The position numbers and the translations under genes were made by a program. A stretch of DNA of 64,000 bases from contig JASJPB010000004.1 in assembly GCA_031426915.1 (NCBI GenBank), positions 1-64,000 of the forward strand. Direction: 5' to 3'. Origin of the DNA: Sulfurimicrobium sp031426915. Lineage in GTDB: Bacteria; Pseudomonadota; Gammaproteobacteria; Burkholderiales; Sulfuricellaceae. A model generated the notes under the pieces. It did no database searches and was not told the origin of the DNA. It saw nothing but the letters and a program-made list of their open reading frames with translations. Of this stretch, positions 8,609 through 17,823 are shown piece by piece. How positions within the stretch are numbered: position 1 is the stretch's first letter; every line of letters starts with the position of its first letter.

Positions 8609-8640
8609 AGCGGGGTATTCCGCAAGCGGAATACCCCGCT
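8609..8640 (+). terminator. Perfect 14-bp hairpin after olsB
   Basis: AGCGGGGTATTCCG (8609-8622), loop CAAG, and its exact complement at 8627-8640. No T-run follows on either strand, so it could be an unusual intrinsic terminator, a protein site or a boundary palindrome of the defence island that starts 90 bases later. Confidence 0.5.
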
Positions 8641-8728
8641 CCAGTTGGAGATCGCCTGGACAGATTGCTCGACGCTGCTTGTGACGCGCTGATACAATCG
8701 AGACGATTTCCCAGGAACAATAGAATCC

Positions 8729-11290
8729 ATGTCCAGCACCAAACTCACCCTCGCCCGGCTTGAGAGCCTGCTGCTGACCGCCTGCGACGATCTGCGCGGC
8801 AACATGGACGCAAGCGAGTACAAGGAATACATCTTCGGCATGTTGTTCCTCAAGCGCGCAAGCGACTTGTTCGACCAGCGCCGCGAAGAGATCAAACGGC
8901 AAGATTTGTCCGAAGCAGACATCCGGCTGAATCTGGAAGACCCCGACCAGTACTATGGCAAATATTTTTTCGTGCCGCCTCGTGCGCGCTGGAATGAGCC
9001 ATGGACCGACGACAACGGCAACCCGCAACCGGCGCTCAAACACGTCAAGGAAAACGTCGGTTCAGCGCTCAACAAGGCGCTGGAAGCCCTGGAAGATTGC
9101 AACGTCGACGCCCTGGAAGACGTACTCAAGGGCACCATCAACTTCAACCGCAAGATCGGCCAGCACACCCTCGACGATGACACTCTCGTCAACTTCATCC
9201 AGAACTTCGACAAGATCCCGCTCAGGGATGACGACTTCGAATTTCCCGATTTGCTGGGTGCCGCCTACGAGTGGCTGATCAAGCATTTTGCCGATTCCGC
9301 CGGCAAAAAAGCCGGCGAGTTCTACACCCCCGCCGAAGTGGTGCGCATCTGTGTCGAGATTTGCGACCCCAAGGAAGGCATGAGCGTTTACGACCCGACA
9401 GTAGGGTCGGGCGGCATGCTGATCCAGGCGCGCGACTACCTGCGGGAATGCGGCGCCGACGCCAGCGAGCTGGCCCTGTTCGGCCAGGAGAAAATGGGCA
9501 CCACTTGGTCCATCTGCAAAATGAACATGCTGCTGCATGGCATCTCCCACGCCGTCATCCGCCAGCAGGACACCCTGCGCGAGCCGCAGCACCAGGCCGA
9601 AGACGGCCAGCTCAAGCGCTTCGACCGCGTGCTCGCCAATCCGCCCTTCAGCCAGAACTACATCAAGAAGGACATCAAATATCCCGGACGCTTCCCGGTG
9701 TGGATGCCGGAGAAAGGCAAAAAGGCCGACCTGATGTTCGTCCAGCACATGCTGGCCGTGTTAAAAACCAACGGCCGCCTGGCCACGGTAATGCCGCACG
9801 GCGTGCTGTTCCGTGGCGGCGAGGAGCGCGCCGCGCGCCAGCACTTCATCGACAAGGGCTACCTGGAGGCCGTGATCGGTTTGCCGGGCAACCTCTTCTA
9901 CGGCACCGGCATCCCCGCCTGCATTCTGGTGCTCAACAAAGCAGGCAGCCAGGATCGCGGCTCGGTGCTATTCATCAACGCCGACCGCGAATACCGCGAA
10001 GGCAAGGCGCAAAACCACCTGCGCCCGGAAGACATCGACAAGATCGTCCATGCCTACCGCGCCGGGCAGGACATCTCCGCCTATGCGCGCCGCGTGCCTG
10101 TAGCCGAGATCCGGGCCGAGGACTACAACTGCAATATCCGCCGCTACGTCGACAACGCCCCGCCGCCCGAGCCGCACGACGTGCGCGCCCACCTGCACGG
10201 CGGCGTACCCGTCAGCGAAATCGACGCACTGGCGCATTTCTGGCAGAACTACGCCGGACTGCGCGAAAGCTGCTTCACACCCCGGCCCCCCTCGCCCGCT
10301 GGCGGGAGAGGGGCCGGGGGAGAGGGTAACAGCACACCCTATGCGGATTTTTCATCGCCATTAACCGGCAAACGCGCCATCGCCAACCACATCAACCAGC
10401 ACCCCGGCGTAACCCAGCGCCAAGCGCAGTTCATGCACGAACTCACATCCTGGTGGCAGCAGCACTTACCCGTGGTGGAAGCCTTGGCGCCCGACACCAC
10501 CAACCGGCACGCCACCGGCCGCAACGTTTACTCGGTCCGCGCCACCCTGCTCGACAGCATCGAGCGCACCTTCGCCGCACAACATCTGCTCAACCGCTAC
10601 CAGATACGCGGCGCCTTCGCCAACTACTACAACACCCTGGCCGCAGACTTCAAATCCATTGCCGCCAGCGGCTGGGGGCCGGAACTGATCCCGGATGAAG
10701 ACATCCTGCAAAGCCAGTTCCCCCAGGTGCTGGCCGAACTCGAAACACAGCACAGCCGCCTGGCCGAACTGCAAGCCCTGTTCGCCGCCGCCGGCGAAGA
10801 AGACTTTGAAGACAGCGAAGACATCGGCGTGCTGCCCGCCGAACAAGTCAAGGCACTGAAAACCAGCCTCAAGGAAGCGCGCGGCATGATGAAGCTCGCC
10901 AAGCGCGATACCTCACTGGGCGAATGGGACAGCTACCGCATCGAAGCCGACCGCATCGAAGCACAACTCGCCCGCCACAAAGCGCTGGAAGACGAAGCCA
11001 AAACCTGCAAGGCCGCTATCAAATCCACCGAAGCCAAAAAGAACGAACTGGTCGAACAGGCACGCCTGAAAATCAGCAACAACGAAGCACGGCAAGTCAT
11101 CGTCGAACGGCTGGGACAAGTGTTGCTGGGCAGTTACCGCCACTACCTGCGCGCCGACCAGCGCGCCTGCATCGCCGCAATTGAAAACCTGTGGAGCAAA
11201 TACGCGGTGACGGCCAAACAGATCGAGGCGGAACGCGATCAGGCGGCGCTTGAGTTGCAGCAGTATTTGGTGGAGCTGGGGTATGCATAG
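8729..11290 (+). CDS. hsdM: Type I restriction-modification methyltransferase subunit
   Basis: 853 residues. N6-adenine methyltransferase of a type I system, working with HsdS (modification) and HsdR (restriction). The N-terminal HsdM helical domain covers about residues 1-150. Motif I is YDPTVGSGGML near residue 224 and the catalytic NPPF lies near 304. A long C-terminal extension with charged helical, coiled-coil-like sequence runs from about 650. Residues around 517-535 (TPRPPSPAGGRGAGGEG) are encoded by a REP-like palindrome inserted in frame. The last residues (VELGYA) recur imperfectly just before hsdS, showing that a cassette later separated the two genes. Confidence 0.93.
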   Translation: MSSTKLTLARLESLLLTACDDLRGNMDASEYKEYIFGMLFLKRASDLFDQRREEIKRQDLSEADIRLNLEDPDQYYGKYFFVPPRARWNEPWTDDNGNPQPALKHVKENVGSALNKALEALEDCNVDALEDVLKGTINFNRKIGQHTLDDDTLVNFIQNFDKIPLRDDDFEFPDLLGAAYEWLIKHFADSAGKKAGEFYTPAEVVRICVEICDPKEGMSVYDPTVGSGGMLIQARDYLRECGADASELALFGQEKMGTTWSICKMNMLLHGISHAVIRQQDTLREPQHQAEDGQLKRFDRVLANPPFSQNYIKKDIKYPGRFPVWMPEKGKKADLMFVQHMLAVLKTNGRLATVMPHGVLFRGGEERAARQHFIDKGYLEAVIGLPGNLFYGTGIPACILVLNKAGSQDRGSVLFINADREYREGKAQNHLRPEDIDKIVHAYRAGQDISAYARRVPVAEIRAEDYNCNIRRYVDNAPPPEPHDVRAHLHGGVPVSEIDALAHFWQNYAGLRESCFTPRPPSPAGGRGAGGEGNSTPYADFSSPLTGKRAIANHINQHPGVTQRQAQFMHELTSWWQQHLPVVEALAPDTTNRHATGRNVYSVRATLLDSIERTFAAQHLLNRYQIRGAFANYYNTLAADFKSIAASGWGPELIPDEDILQSQFPQVLAELETQHSRLAELQALFAAAGEEDFEDSEDIGVLPAEQVKALKTSLKEARGMMKLAKRDTSLGEWDSYRIEADRIEAQLARHKALEDEAKTCKAAIKSTEAKKNELVEQARLKISNNEARQVIVERLGQVLLGSYRHYLRADQRACIAAIENLWSKYAVTAKQIEAERDQAALELQQYLVELGYA
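10279..10326. repeat. REP-like palindrome inside hsdM
   Basis: CCCCGGCCCC on the left pairs with GGGGCCGGGG on the right, and inner CGCCCGC pairs with GCGGG across a short TGGC loop. It is GC-only sequence unlike the flanks and is translated as a Pro/Gly/Arg-rich stretch. Its length keeps the hsdM frame open. Confidence 0.75.
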
Positions 11291-11703
11291 CCACCGTCAT
11301 TCCCGCGCAGGCGGGAATCCAGGAAGGGTGAGACATGAAGCAACCAGCCGTCTACATTCTCGCGAGTCAACGCAATGGAACGCTTTACATAGGCGTGACC
11401 AGCGACCTGATCAAACGAGTATGGGAACACAAAAGCGATCTGGCCGAAGGCTTCACCAAGAAATACCAAGTCCACACCTTGGTCTACTACGAATTGCATG
11501 TCGAGATGCTGGCCGCCATCACGCGCGAGAAACAACTCAAAAAGTGGAACCGCGCATGGAAACTGGCGCTCATCGAAAAGCAAAATCCGCAGTGGCGCGA
11601 CCTATGGCAAGACATCCGCAATTGACTCGTCATTCCCGCGCAAGCGGGAATCCAGTGCTACTGAAGTCTTTCTGGATCCCCGCTTTCGCGGGGATGACGG
11701 TGG
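11291..11703. mobile_element. REP-bounded GIY-YIG cassette between hsdM and hsdS
   Basis: The left REP (11291-11322) and right REP (11672-11703) are inverted copies that both begin, read inward, CCACCGTCAT. A middle copy at 11628-11655 lies in the same orientation as the left one. Each contains a CCCGC/GCGGG hairpin. One GIY-YIG gene occupies the first interval. Outside the cassette, a 19-base hsdM 3' segment is repeated with two mismatches (11267-11285 and 11718-11736). No transposase is present. Confidence 0.75.
11335..11625 (+). CDS. GIY-YIG nuclease family protein
   Basis: 96 residues: a single GIY-YIG domain. The two signature halves are VYILASQRNGTLYIGVTSD (Y-I-L and Y-I-G), followed by the conserved Arg in LIKRVWEHK, the ACKKYQ-like FTKKYQVHTLVYYE segment and REKQLKKWNRAWKLALIE. 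The stop codon is 2 bases before a REP copy, and another REP precedes the start. It interrupts the hsdM-hsdS operon and is probably not part of the restriction complex. It may have arrived as a cargo or mobilising nuclease of REP sequences; that role is inference. No function has been shown for this short family as far as I know. Confidence 0.85.
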   Translation: MKQPAVYILASQRNGTLYIGVTSDLIKRVWEHKSDLAEGFTKKYQVHTLVYYELHVEMLAAITREKQLKKWNRAWKLALIEKQNPQWRDLWQDIRN

Positions 11704-11733
11704 TTGAGCAAGCGTTTCTGGTGGAGTTGGGGT

Positions 11734-13014
11734 ATGAGTGAGTTGTCATTCGCCCCGCTATCGACCTTCGCGGACGTCGCAATGGGGCAATCACCGGGGG
11801 CTGAATCATGTAACAGTGACAATAAAGGTCTGCCATTCCTACAGGGCTGTGCGGAATTTGGGCGGAGCAACCCGAATACGTCGATTTCTTGCTCTCTACC
11901 GTTACGCGTCGGGAAAGCTGGCTCGGTGTTGATCAGTGTTCGCGCTCCGGTCGGAACCATGAATTACGCTGATCAGGACTATTGCATCGGTCGCGGCCTC
12001 GCGGCATTCAAGGCCAAACCGGGCGTAGCAAACATCACCTTCCTGAAGCACGCCGTCGAACAGAATGCGGGCTTTCTGCATCGCCGCAGTCAAGGCTCCA
12101 CTTTTGCTGCTGTTTCGTCCAATGATGTGCGGACGCTACCCATCCCGAGTTTTGGGTTCGACAAACAGAATAAGCTTGCGTCTATATTTATCAGCATCGA
12201 CACCGCCATCGAAAAAACGGAAGCTCTGATCGAGAAATACCAGCAGATCAAAGCCGGGCTGATGCACGACCTGTTCACCCGTGGCGTACTCCCCAACGGC
12301 CAACTCCGCCCGCCCCGCGACCAAGCGCCGGAGCTGTATCAGGAAACCGCGATTGGGTGGATTCCGCTTGATTGGAATACCAAAAGCGTGGGCTTCGCTC
12401 TTGAATCAATTGCGGACGGGCCTTTTGGCTCGAATCTGAAAACTGAGCACTATGTCGTTGATCCAGGCGTGCGAGTAGTCCGCCTGCAAAATGTCGCAGA
12501 GTATGAATACAAGGATAGTGACAGGGCCTACATCTCTGATCGGCATGCCGGTTTTTTGCTGCGAAACAAGATCGTTGGAGGTGACGTGTTGATTGCCGGA
12601 TTGGGTGAAGAGCGTTATCCGGTAGGCAGGGCATGTTGTTATCCGAACGAACTCCCGCCAGCAATCAACAAAGCGGATTGCTTCCGTGCTCGTTGCAACG
12701 CGGATGTGATGGAGAACAAATTCTTTATGCTATTCCTGAACAGCGAGTTGGCACGACGACAAATCCGACGTTATGAGCAAGGGGTCACCAGACCACGAAT
12801 CAACACGGGAAATATGAAGCGGCTTGATGTATGCGTTCCTGGGGTTGAGGAACAGCGCAGGATCATTGGCAAGTTCGAATCGATGCAGGCCACTATTCGC
12901 GGCCAGCAAGCTGGTGCCGAAAATCTGCGCCAGCAAAAACTCGGCCTCATGCAAGACCTGCTCACTTGTAAAGTTCCGGTCAACATCAACACGCAGAATA
13001 CTGCCCATGCCTGA
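11734..13014 (+). CDS. hsdS: Type I restriction-modification specificity subunit
   Basis: 426 residues with two target-recognition domains, each followed by a helical spacer: TRD1 about 1-145, spacer FISIDTAIEKTEALIEKYQQIKAGLMHDL, TRD2 about 210-370, spacer with ENLRQQKLGLMQDLL. It selects the bipartite DNA site for HsdM and HsdR. The ATG at 11734 is preferred over an upstream ATG at 11704, which lies inside the REP-hsdM duplication. The duplicated hsdM tail supplies a GGTGGAG stretch just before the start. TRD1 looks less GC-rich than its surroundings, as is common for exchanged recognition domains. It overlaps the next gene by 8 bases. Confidence 0.92.
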   Translation: MSELSFAPLSTFADVAMGQSPGAESCNSDNKGLPFLQGCAEFGRSNPNTSISCSLPLRVGKAGSVLISVRAPVGTMNYADQDYCIGRGLAAFKAKPGVANITFLKHAVEQNAGFLHRRSQGSTFAAVSSNDVRTLPIPSFGFDKQNKLASIFISIDTAIEKTEALIEKYQQIKAGLMHDLFTRGVLPNGQLRPPRDQAPELYQETAIGWIPLDWNTKSVGFALESIADGPFGSNLKTEHYVVDPGVRVVRLQNVAEYEYKDSDRAYISDRHAGFLLRNKIVGGDVLIAGLGEERYPVGRACCYPNELPPAINKADCFRARCNADVMENKFFMLFLNSELARRQIRRYEQGVTRPRINTGNMKRLDVCVPGVEEQRRIIGKFESMQATIRGQQAGAENLRQQKLGLMQDLLTCKVPVNINTQNTAHA

Positions 13015-14563
13015 CAAACTGCCCATCAATCTGCTCGACCTGCTGCGCCAGCGCACGGTCGAAAGCGAGCGCATCGAGTACAAGGCGGGCTGGAATCCCA
13101 ATGCGATTTTGCGCACGTTGTGCGCCTTCGCCAATGACTTTGAAAATCTGGGCGGCGGTTATGTGGTGATCGGGCAGGACTGCGATGCCGACGGGAAACC
13201 GGTCTTCCCGCCCGTGGGTGTGCCCGATAACCAGCTCGACAAAATCCAGCAGGAATTGCTGGCGGCATGCCAGTTGATTCAGCCGCCCTACTTTCCGGCT
13301 TTGAGCATCCAGGAAATAGAAGGCCGCAAGCTTTTGGTGTTGCAGGCGCCGGGCGGCATGCATCGTCCATACAAGGCGCCGGCCTCGGCCGGCGCGAAGC
13401 ATAAAACCTGGCATTACTACATCCGCCGCTACAGCAGCACGGTGGAAGCGAAAGGCGAAACAGAACAGGAATTGCTGAGCCTCACGGCGCAGGTGCCCTG
13501 GGATGACCGCTTTGCCCAGCAGGCGCGGGTCAGTGATTTGTCCAAGCCGTTGATGCTGGAATATCTGCGCGAAGTGGGTAGCGCGCTGGCCGATGACGCG
13601 CAGGCGCTGCCGGTCGAGGAACTGGGCAGGCAGATGAATGTGGTGGGCGGCCCGGACGAATCGCCGTGGCCGAAAAATGTCGGCCTGCTGTTTTTCAACG
13701 AAACACCGGATCGCTTCTTTCCCTACACGCAGATTGATGTGGTGTGGTTTCCCGAAGGCGCGGGCGGCGACCGTTTTGACGAAAAGATTTTCAAGGGCCC
13801 GCTGGCGCGCATGACGCGCGAAGCGCTGGGCTATATCCAGCGCAATTTCCTGCATGAAACGGTGCTCAAACATCCCGATCGCGCCGAAGCGACGCGGGTG
13901 TGGAATTTCCCCTATGCGGCGATTGAAGAAGCGCTGGTCAACGCCGTGTATCACCGCTCGTATGAAGAACGCGAGCCGATTGAGGTGCGCATCAGCCGCG
14001 AGGAGCTGGTGGTGCTGAGCTTTCCGGGGCCGGATCGCTCCATCCGTCTGGCTGATTTTGAGGCTGGCCGCGCGGTGAGCCGCCGCTATCGCAACCGGCG
14101 CATAGGCGAGTTTCTGAAAGAGCTGGATTTGACGGAAGGGCGCTCGACGGGCGTGCCCAAGATTCTCAAAGCCATGACCGCCAACGGCTCGCCCGCGCCA
14201 GTGTTTGAAACGGACGATGATCGCTGCGCTTATGTGATTCGGCTGTTGGCGCATCCGCTGGCGCAGGTTCCCACCGATCAATCCACCATGGATGTCACCA
14301 TGGATGTCACCATGGATGTCACCATGGAAGTCGCCGCGCTTCTGAAGGTGGTGCAAGGCGAAATGCCGCGCCCTGACTTGCAGGCGGCGATGGGGCTCAG
14401 AAATGCCGATCATTTCCGTCGCGCCTATCTGGCTCCAGCCATGGCGGCAGGACTTCTGGAAATGACCGCGCCCGAAAGCCCGCGCAGCACCAAACAACGC
14501 TACCGCCTGACTAAACAAGGCGAACAGTGGCTGCGTGCAAGCGCTGAACGGAACGGCAAATGA
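13007..14563 (+). CDS. AlbA_2 (Schlafen-like) DNA-binding / ATP-binding protein
   Basis: 518 residues. The N-terminal AlbA_2 domain shows the usual ESERIEYKAGW opening, AFANDFENLGGGYVVIG and YYIRRYSSTVEA. The middle carries a GHKL/HATPase_c_4-like region (AIEEALVNAVYHRSY, then EFLKELDLTEGRSTGVPKI). A repeated Thr-Met-Asp-Val linker comes next, then a winged-helix-like C-terminus (LQAAMGLRNADHFRRAYLAPAM). Such proteins are often annotated as RecG-like or transcriptional regulators and are frequent passengers of type I restriction loci. Here it overlaps hsdS by 8 bases and hsdR by 4, so it is co-translated with the restriction genes. Whether it regulates, restrains or adds to defence is unknown. 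Confidence 0.82.
   Translation: MPDKLPINLLDLLRQRTVESERIEYKAGWNPNAILRTLCAFANDFENLGGGYVVIGQDCDADGKPVFPPVGVPDNQLDKIQQELLAACQLIQPPYFPALSIQEIEGRKLLVLQAPGGMHRPYKAPASAGAKHKTWHYYIRRYSSTVEAKGETEQELLSLTAQVPWDDRFAQQARVSDLSKPLMLEYLREVGSALADDAQALPVEELGRQMNVVGGPDESPWPKNVGLLFFNETPDRFFPYTQIDVVWFPEGAGGDRFDEKIFKGPLARMTREALGYIQRNFLHETVLKHPDRAEATRVWNFPYAAIEEALVNAVYHRSYEEREPIEVRISREELVVLSFPGPDRSIRLADFEAGRAVSRRYRNRRIGEFLKELDLTEGRSTGVPKILKAMTANGSPAPVFETDDDRCAYVIRLLAHPLAQVPTDQSTMDVTMDVTMDVTMEVAALLKVVQGEMPRPDLQAAMGLRNADHFRRAYLAPAMAAGLLEMTAPESPRSTKQRYRLTKQGEQWLRASAERNGK
14285..14332 (+). repeat. 12-bp tandem repeat, four copies, in frame
   Basis: ACCATGGATGTC occurs three times back to back and once with GAA in place of GAT, encoding TMDV x3 then TMEV. 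Copy-number change by slippage would alter the linker length without breaking the frame. Confidence 0.95.
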
Positions 14564-17500
14564 GCGAATACTGCGAAGTCGAACAAGCCTTTTTGCAGCA
14601 ACTGGCCGAGCAGGGCTGGACCGTCATCGACCAGGGTTGCGGCGTGCCGCAGGACGCGATGCCCAGCCTGCGCGACAATTTCAGACAGTGGCTGCTGCCT
14701 GCCATATTCGATGCGGCGGTGCGATCCATCAACCGGACCGAAGACGGTCGCGAGTGGCTGACCGGCAACCAACTGGAAGATCTGCGCAACCAACTGTTGC
14801 GCCAGCCGAACCGCACGCTGCTCGAAGCCAACGAGGCCGTTCAGTCGCTGCTGCTCAAGGCGCAAGTGGACAGGAACGAGCTGAGCGGCGAGAACGACCC
14901 GGTGGTGCGCCTGATCGACTTCCACACCCCCGAAAACAACCGTTTCCACGCCATCAACCAGTTCCGCATCGATACGCCGGGCTGCGTGAAGGGCTTCATC
15001 ATTCCGGACATCGTGCTGTTTGTGAATGGCATTCCGCTGTGCGTGGTGGAGTGCAAGAAAGGTTCGGAAACCTGCGCCAATCCGATGCAGGAGGCCTTTG
15101 TGCAGTTGCAGCGCTACATGCGCAGGCGCAGGGAAACCGAGCTGGCCGGGCTGAAGGAAGGCGAGCCGCGCCTTTTTTATAGCAACCTGCTGCTGATCCG
15201 TAGCTGCGGGCTGGAGGCCGACTACGGCACGATCACTTCGGGCGACGAGCATTTTTATGCGTGGAAGACGCTCTATCCGCAGGATGACGCCGCCGTTGCG
15301 GACATGAATGCCCAGCAGCGGCTGATTGCGGGCATGCTGACGCGGCGCAATCTGTTGCATATCCTGCGCACCAGCGCAGTCTTCATGGATACCGATGGCG
15401 GGCCGCGCATCAAGGTGGTGTGCCGTTACCAGCAGTTCCGTGCCGCCAACAAGATCGTCGAGCGTTTGCGTAGCGGCAAGACGGCGATGGAACGTAGCGG
15501 CGTGATGTGGCATACGCAGGGTTCCGGAAAATCGCTGACGATGGTGTTTCTGGCGCGCATGCTGCGCGTCAGCCGGGATCTGAACGATTACAAGATCGTG
15601 CTGGTGAATGACCGGCAGGACCTGGAGGAACAACTGGGTGCAACCGCTCGCTTGATTGGCGGCCGTGTCAATGTGATCGAGAGCCGCCAGGATTTGCGCC
15701 ACCATCTGGCGACCGATAGTTCCGACATCAACATGGTGATGGTGCACAAGTTTCAGGAGCACAAGCAGGTCCTGAGCAACGCGGTGGCCGAAGCCTTGGG
15801 CACCTATCTGGCCATGCCGTCCGGCAAGACTTTCGGCGTGGTGAACACCTCGGACCGCATCATCCTGATGATCGACGAAGCGCACCGCACACAAAGCTCC
15901 GACCTGGGCGACAACCTGTTCGAAGCCTTCCCGAACGCAACGCGCGTGGCTTTTACCGGCACGCCGCTGATCACCGAGCGCCATGGAGAGAGGAAGACCC
16001 AAAAGCGCTTCGGCGACTACATCGACACTTACCGGCTGATGGACGCCGTGCATGATGGCGCCACCTTGCAGATTTTGTACGAGGGCAAGACTGCCGATAG
16101 CGCGCTGAACGAAAAACACGCCTTCGACGAGGCGTTCGAGGATCTGTTCCGGGACCGTAGCGAAGAGGAACTGCTGGCGATCAAGAAGAAATATGGCGCT
16201 ACCGGCGACATCCTGGAAGCGGAAAACCGCATCAACGCCATCGCCCGCGACCTGGTCGGGCATTACGTCGACAACATTCTGCCCAACGGCTTCAAGGCGC
16301 AGGTGGTGTGCCATTCCAAGCTGGCCTGCGTGCGCTATCAAAACGGCATCAAGGCAGCTCTTGCCGCGCGGATTGAACAGGAACAAGGCCAGGCCTCGCC
16401 CGATGCCGATCTGATCAAACGCCTGGCTTTCCTGAAAACCGCCGTGGTCATTTCGTCGGACGGCACCAATGAGGCGGCCTTCATCACGCATGCTCGCAAA
16501 GAGGCTGCGCGACTGAATGCGGTCGACAATTTCTGCATGGGTTTCAACCTTGAGGAGCCGGACCAGGACAACACCGGCATCGCCTTCCTCATCGTGTGCG
16601 ACATGCTGCTGACGGGATTCGACGCTCCTATCGAGCAGGTGATGTACATCGACAAGAAGCTGCGCGAGCACACCTTGCTGCAGGCGATTGCGCGCACCAA
16701 CCGGGTCAGGAAAGGCAAGCAGCGCGGCTACATCGTTGATTACATCGGGCTGGCCAATCATCTGACCGATGCCCTGACGCTGTACGCGGCCAGTGACGAG
16801 TTGCAGGAGTTGCACGACGGTTTGCAGAACATCAGCTCGGAATTGCCGGTGCTGGAAGAACGCTACCAACGTCTGTTGCATCACTTTGCGGAACTGGGCG
16901 TGAAGCAGATCAAGGAGTTCGTAACCGGCGCGCTGCCCGGTCTGGATGCGAATGCCGCCGTGGTGCACGCAGCTGCCAGGGCCTTGAAGGATGAAAAGCA
17001 GCGCGCGGACTTCGAGGTCTACCTGAAGAAATTCCTGTTGAGTATGGACATCATCCTGCCGCATGCGTCGGCACAGCCGTACCGGGTGCCCGCCAAGCGC
17101 TTCGGCTATATCCTGCAGGTCACAAAGGAACGCTACAAGGATACAAGTCTCGACCTGGGCAGTGCGGGAGAAAAGGTCAAGGCGCTGATCAATGAGCACC
17201 TGATCAGCCTGGGCATCAATCCCAAGGTCGAGCCGGTAGAACTGCTGGCCGAGGATTTCCTGGAAAAACTGGCGGCGCACGCGGGCAAGAACAGCGAAGC
17301 CAAGGCCAGCGAAATGGAGCACGCGATTCGCAAGCATTGCACCGTGCACCACGACGAAGACCCCGCATTCTTCAAGAGCCTGTCGGAGAAAGTCGATGCG
17401 CTGATCGAGAAGCATCACGACGAGTGGGACTTGCTGGCTGAAAAGCTGGCCGGGTTGCGCGTGGAAGCCATCGCCGGACGCCAGAAAGGCGAGGATGGCA

Positions 17501-17823
17501 TGAGCAGGGAAGCCACCACTTTCTACGAACACATCGTTCAAGTAGGCTTTGCGAGCCGTTCCGTCGATGACGGGGCGAAACCCAAATTCAAGGCCTTGAT
17601 GGAAAACGTGGTGGATATTCTTCAGGAGACCATAGCCAGCATCGATTTTTGGCACAACCCGGACAAGCAGAAGCAGGTCCGCGGACTGATCAAGACCGAG
17701 ATCGCCAAAACGGGAATCGAGGAGTTGAGACAAAACCGTGAACGGGTTGCCGTTGAGGTGATGAAGCTCGCCAAAAATCGCCACGACGAATTGACGCGCG
17801 CCTCTCGTGCGGGAGATGCATAA
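14560..17823 (+). CDS. hsdR: Type I restriction endonuclease / translocase subunit
   Basis: 1087 residues, normal for HsdR. It is the ATP-driven motor and nuclease of the restriction complex. The N-terminal PD-(D/E)xK nuclease core is GFIIPDIVLF...VVECKK at about residues 147-168. The helicase part follows, with Walker A HTQGSGKSLTM near 322 and the DEAH box MIDEAHRTQ near 438. The motif VI-like ARTNRVRKGKQRG lies near 708. A long C-terminal helical region follows. All catalytic residues look intact. The ATGA overlap with the AlbA_2 gene and direct abutment to the next gene make a tight operon. Confidence 0.95.
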   Translation: MSEYCEVEQAFLQQLAEQGWTVIDQGCGVPQDAMPSLRDNFRQWLLPAIFDAAVRSINRTEDGREWLTGNQLEDLRNQLLRQPNRTLLEANEAVQSLLLKAQVDRNELSGENDPVVRLIDFHTPENNRFHAINQFRIDTPGCVKGFIIPDIVLFVNGIPLCVVECKKGSETCANPMQEAFVQLQRYMRRRRETELAGLKEGEPRLFYSNLLLIRSCGLEADYGTITSGDEHFYAWKTLYPQDDAAVADMNAQQRLIAGMLTRRNLLHILRTSAVFMDTDGGPRIKVVCRYQQFRAANKIVERLRSGKTAMERSGVMWHTQGSGKSLTMVFLARMLRVSRDLNDYKIVLVNDRQDLEEQLGATARLIGGRVNVIESRQDLRHHLATDSSDINMVMVHKFQEHKQVLSNAVAEALGTYLAMPSGKTFGVVNTSDRIILMIDEAHRTQSSDLGDNLFEAFPNATRVAFTGTPLITERHGERKTQKRFGDYIDTYRLMDAVHDGATLQILYEGKTADSALNEKHAFDEAFEDLFRDRSEEELLAIKKKYGATGDILEAENRINAIARDLVGHYVDNILPNGFKAQVVCHSKLACVRYQNGIKAALAARIEQEQGQASPDADLIKRLAFLKTAVVISSDGTNEAAFITHARKEAARLNAVDNFCMGFNLEEPDQDNTGIAFLIVCDMLLTGFDAPIEQVMYIDKKLREHTLLQAIARTNRVRKGKQRGYIVDYIGLANHLTDALTLYAASDELQELHDGLQNISSELPVLEERYQRLLHHFAELGVKQIKEFVTGALPGLDANAAVVHAAARALKDEKQRADFEVYLKKFLLSMDIILPHASAQPYRVPAKRFGYILQVTKERYKDTSLDLGSAGEKVKALINEHLISLGINPKVEPVELLAEDFLEKLAAHAGKNSEAKASEMEHAIRKHCTVHHDEDPAFFKSLSEKVDALIEKHHDEWDLLAEKLAGLRVEAIAGRQKGEDGMSREATTFYEHIVQVGFASRSVDDGAKPKFKALMENVVDILQETIASIDFWHNPDKQKQVRGLIKTEIAKTGIEELRQNRERVAVEVMKLAKNRHDELTRASRAGDA

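Noticed and set aside
11250..11741. Second reading frame over the GIY-YIG cassette
   Set aside because: Its residues (HSRAGGNPG, PAFAGMT) are translated REP sequence. Only the last VELGYE is of interest, as the duplicated hsdM tail.
12986..14518. Minus-strand open frame of 510 residues opposite the AlbA_2 gene
   Set aside because: It is the antisense of a gene with clear domains, and it is rich in His/Gln/Arg as expected for a shadow frame.
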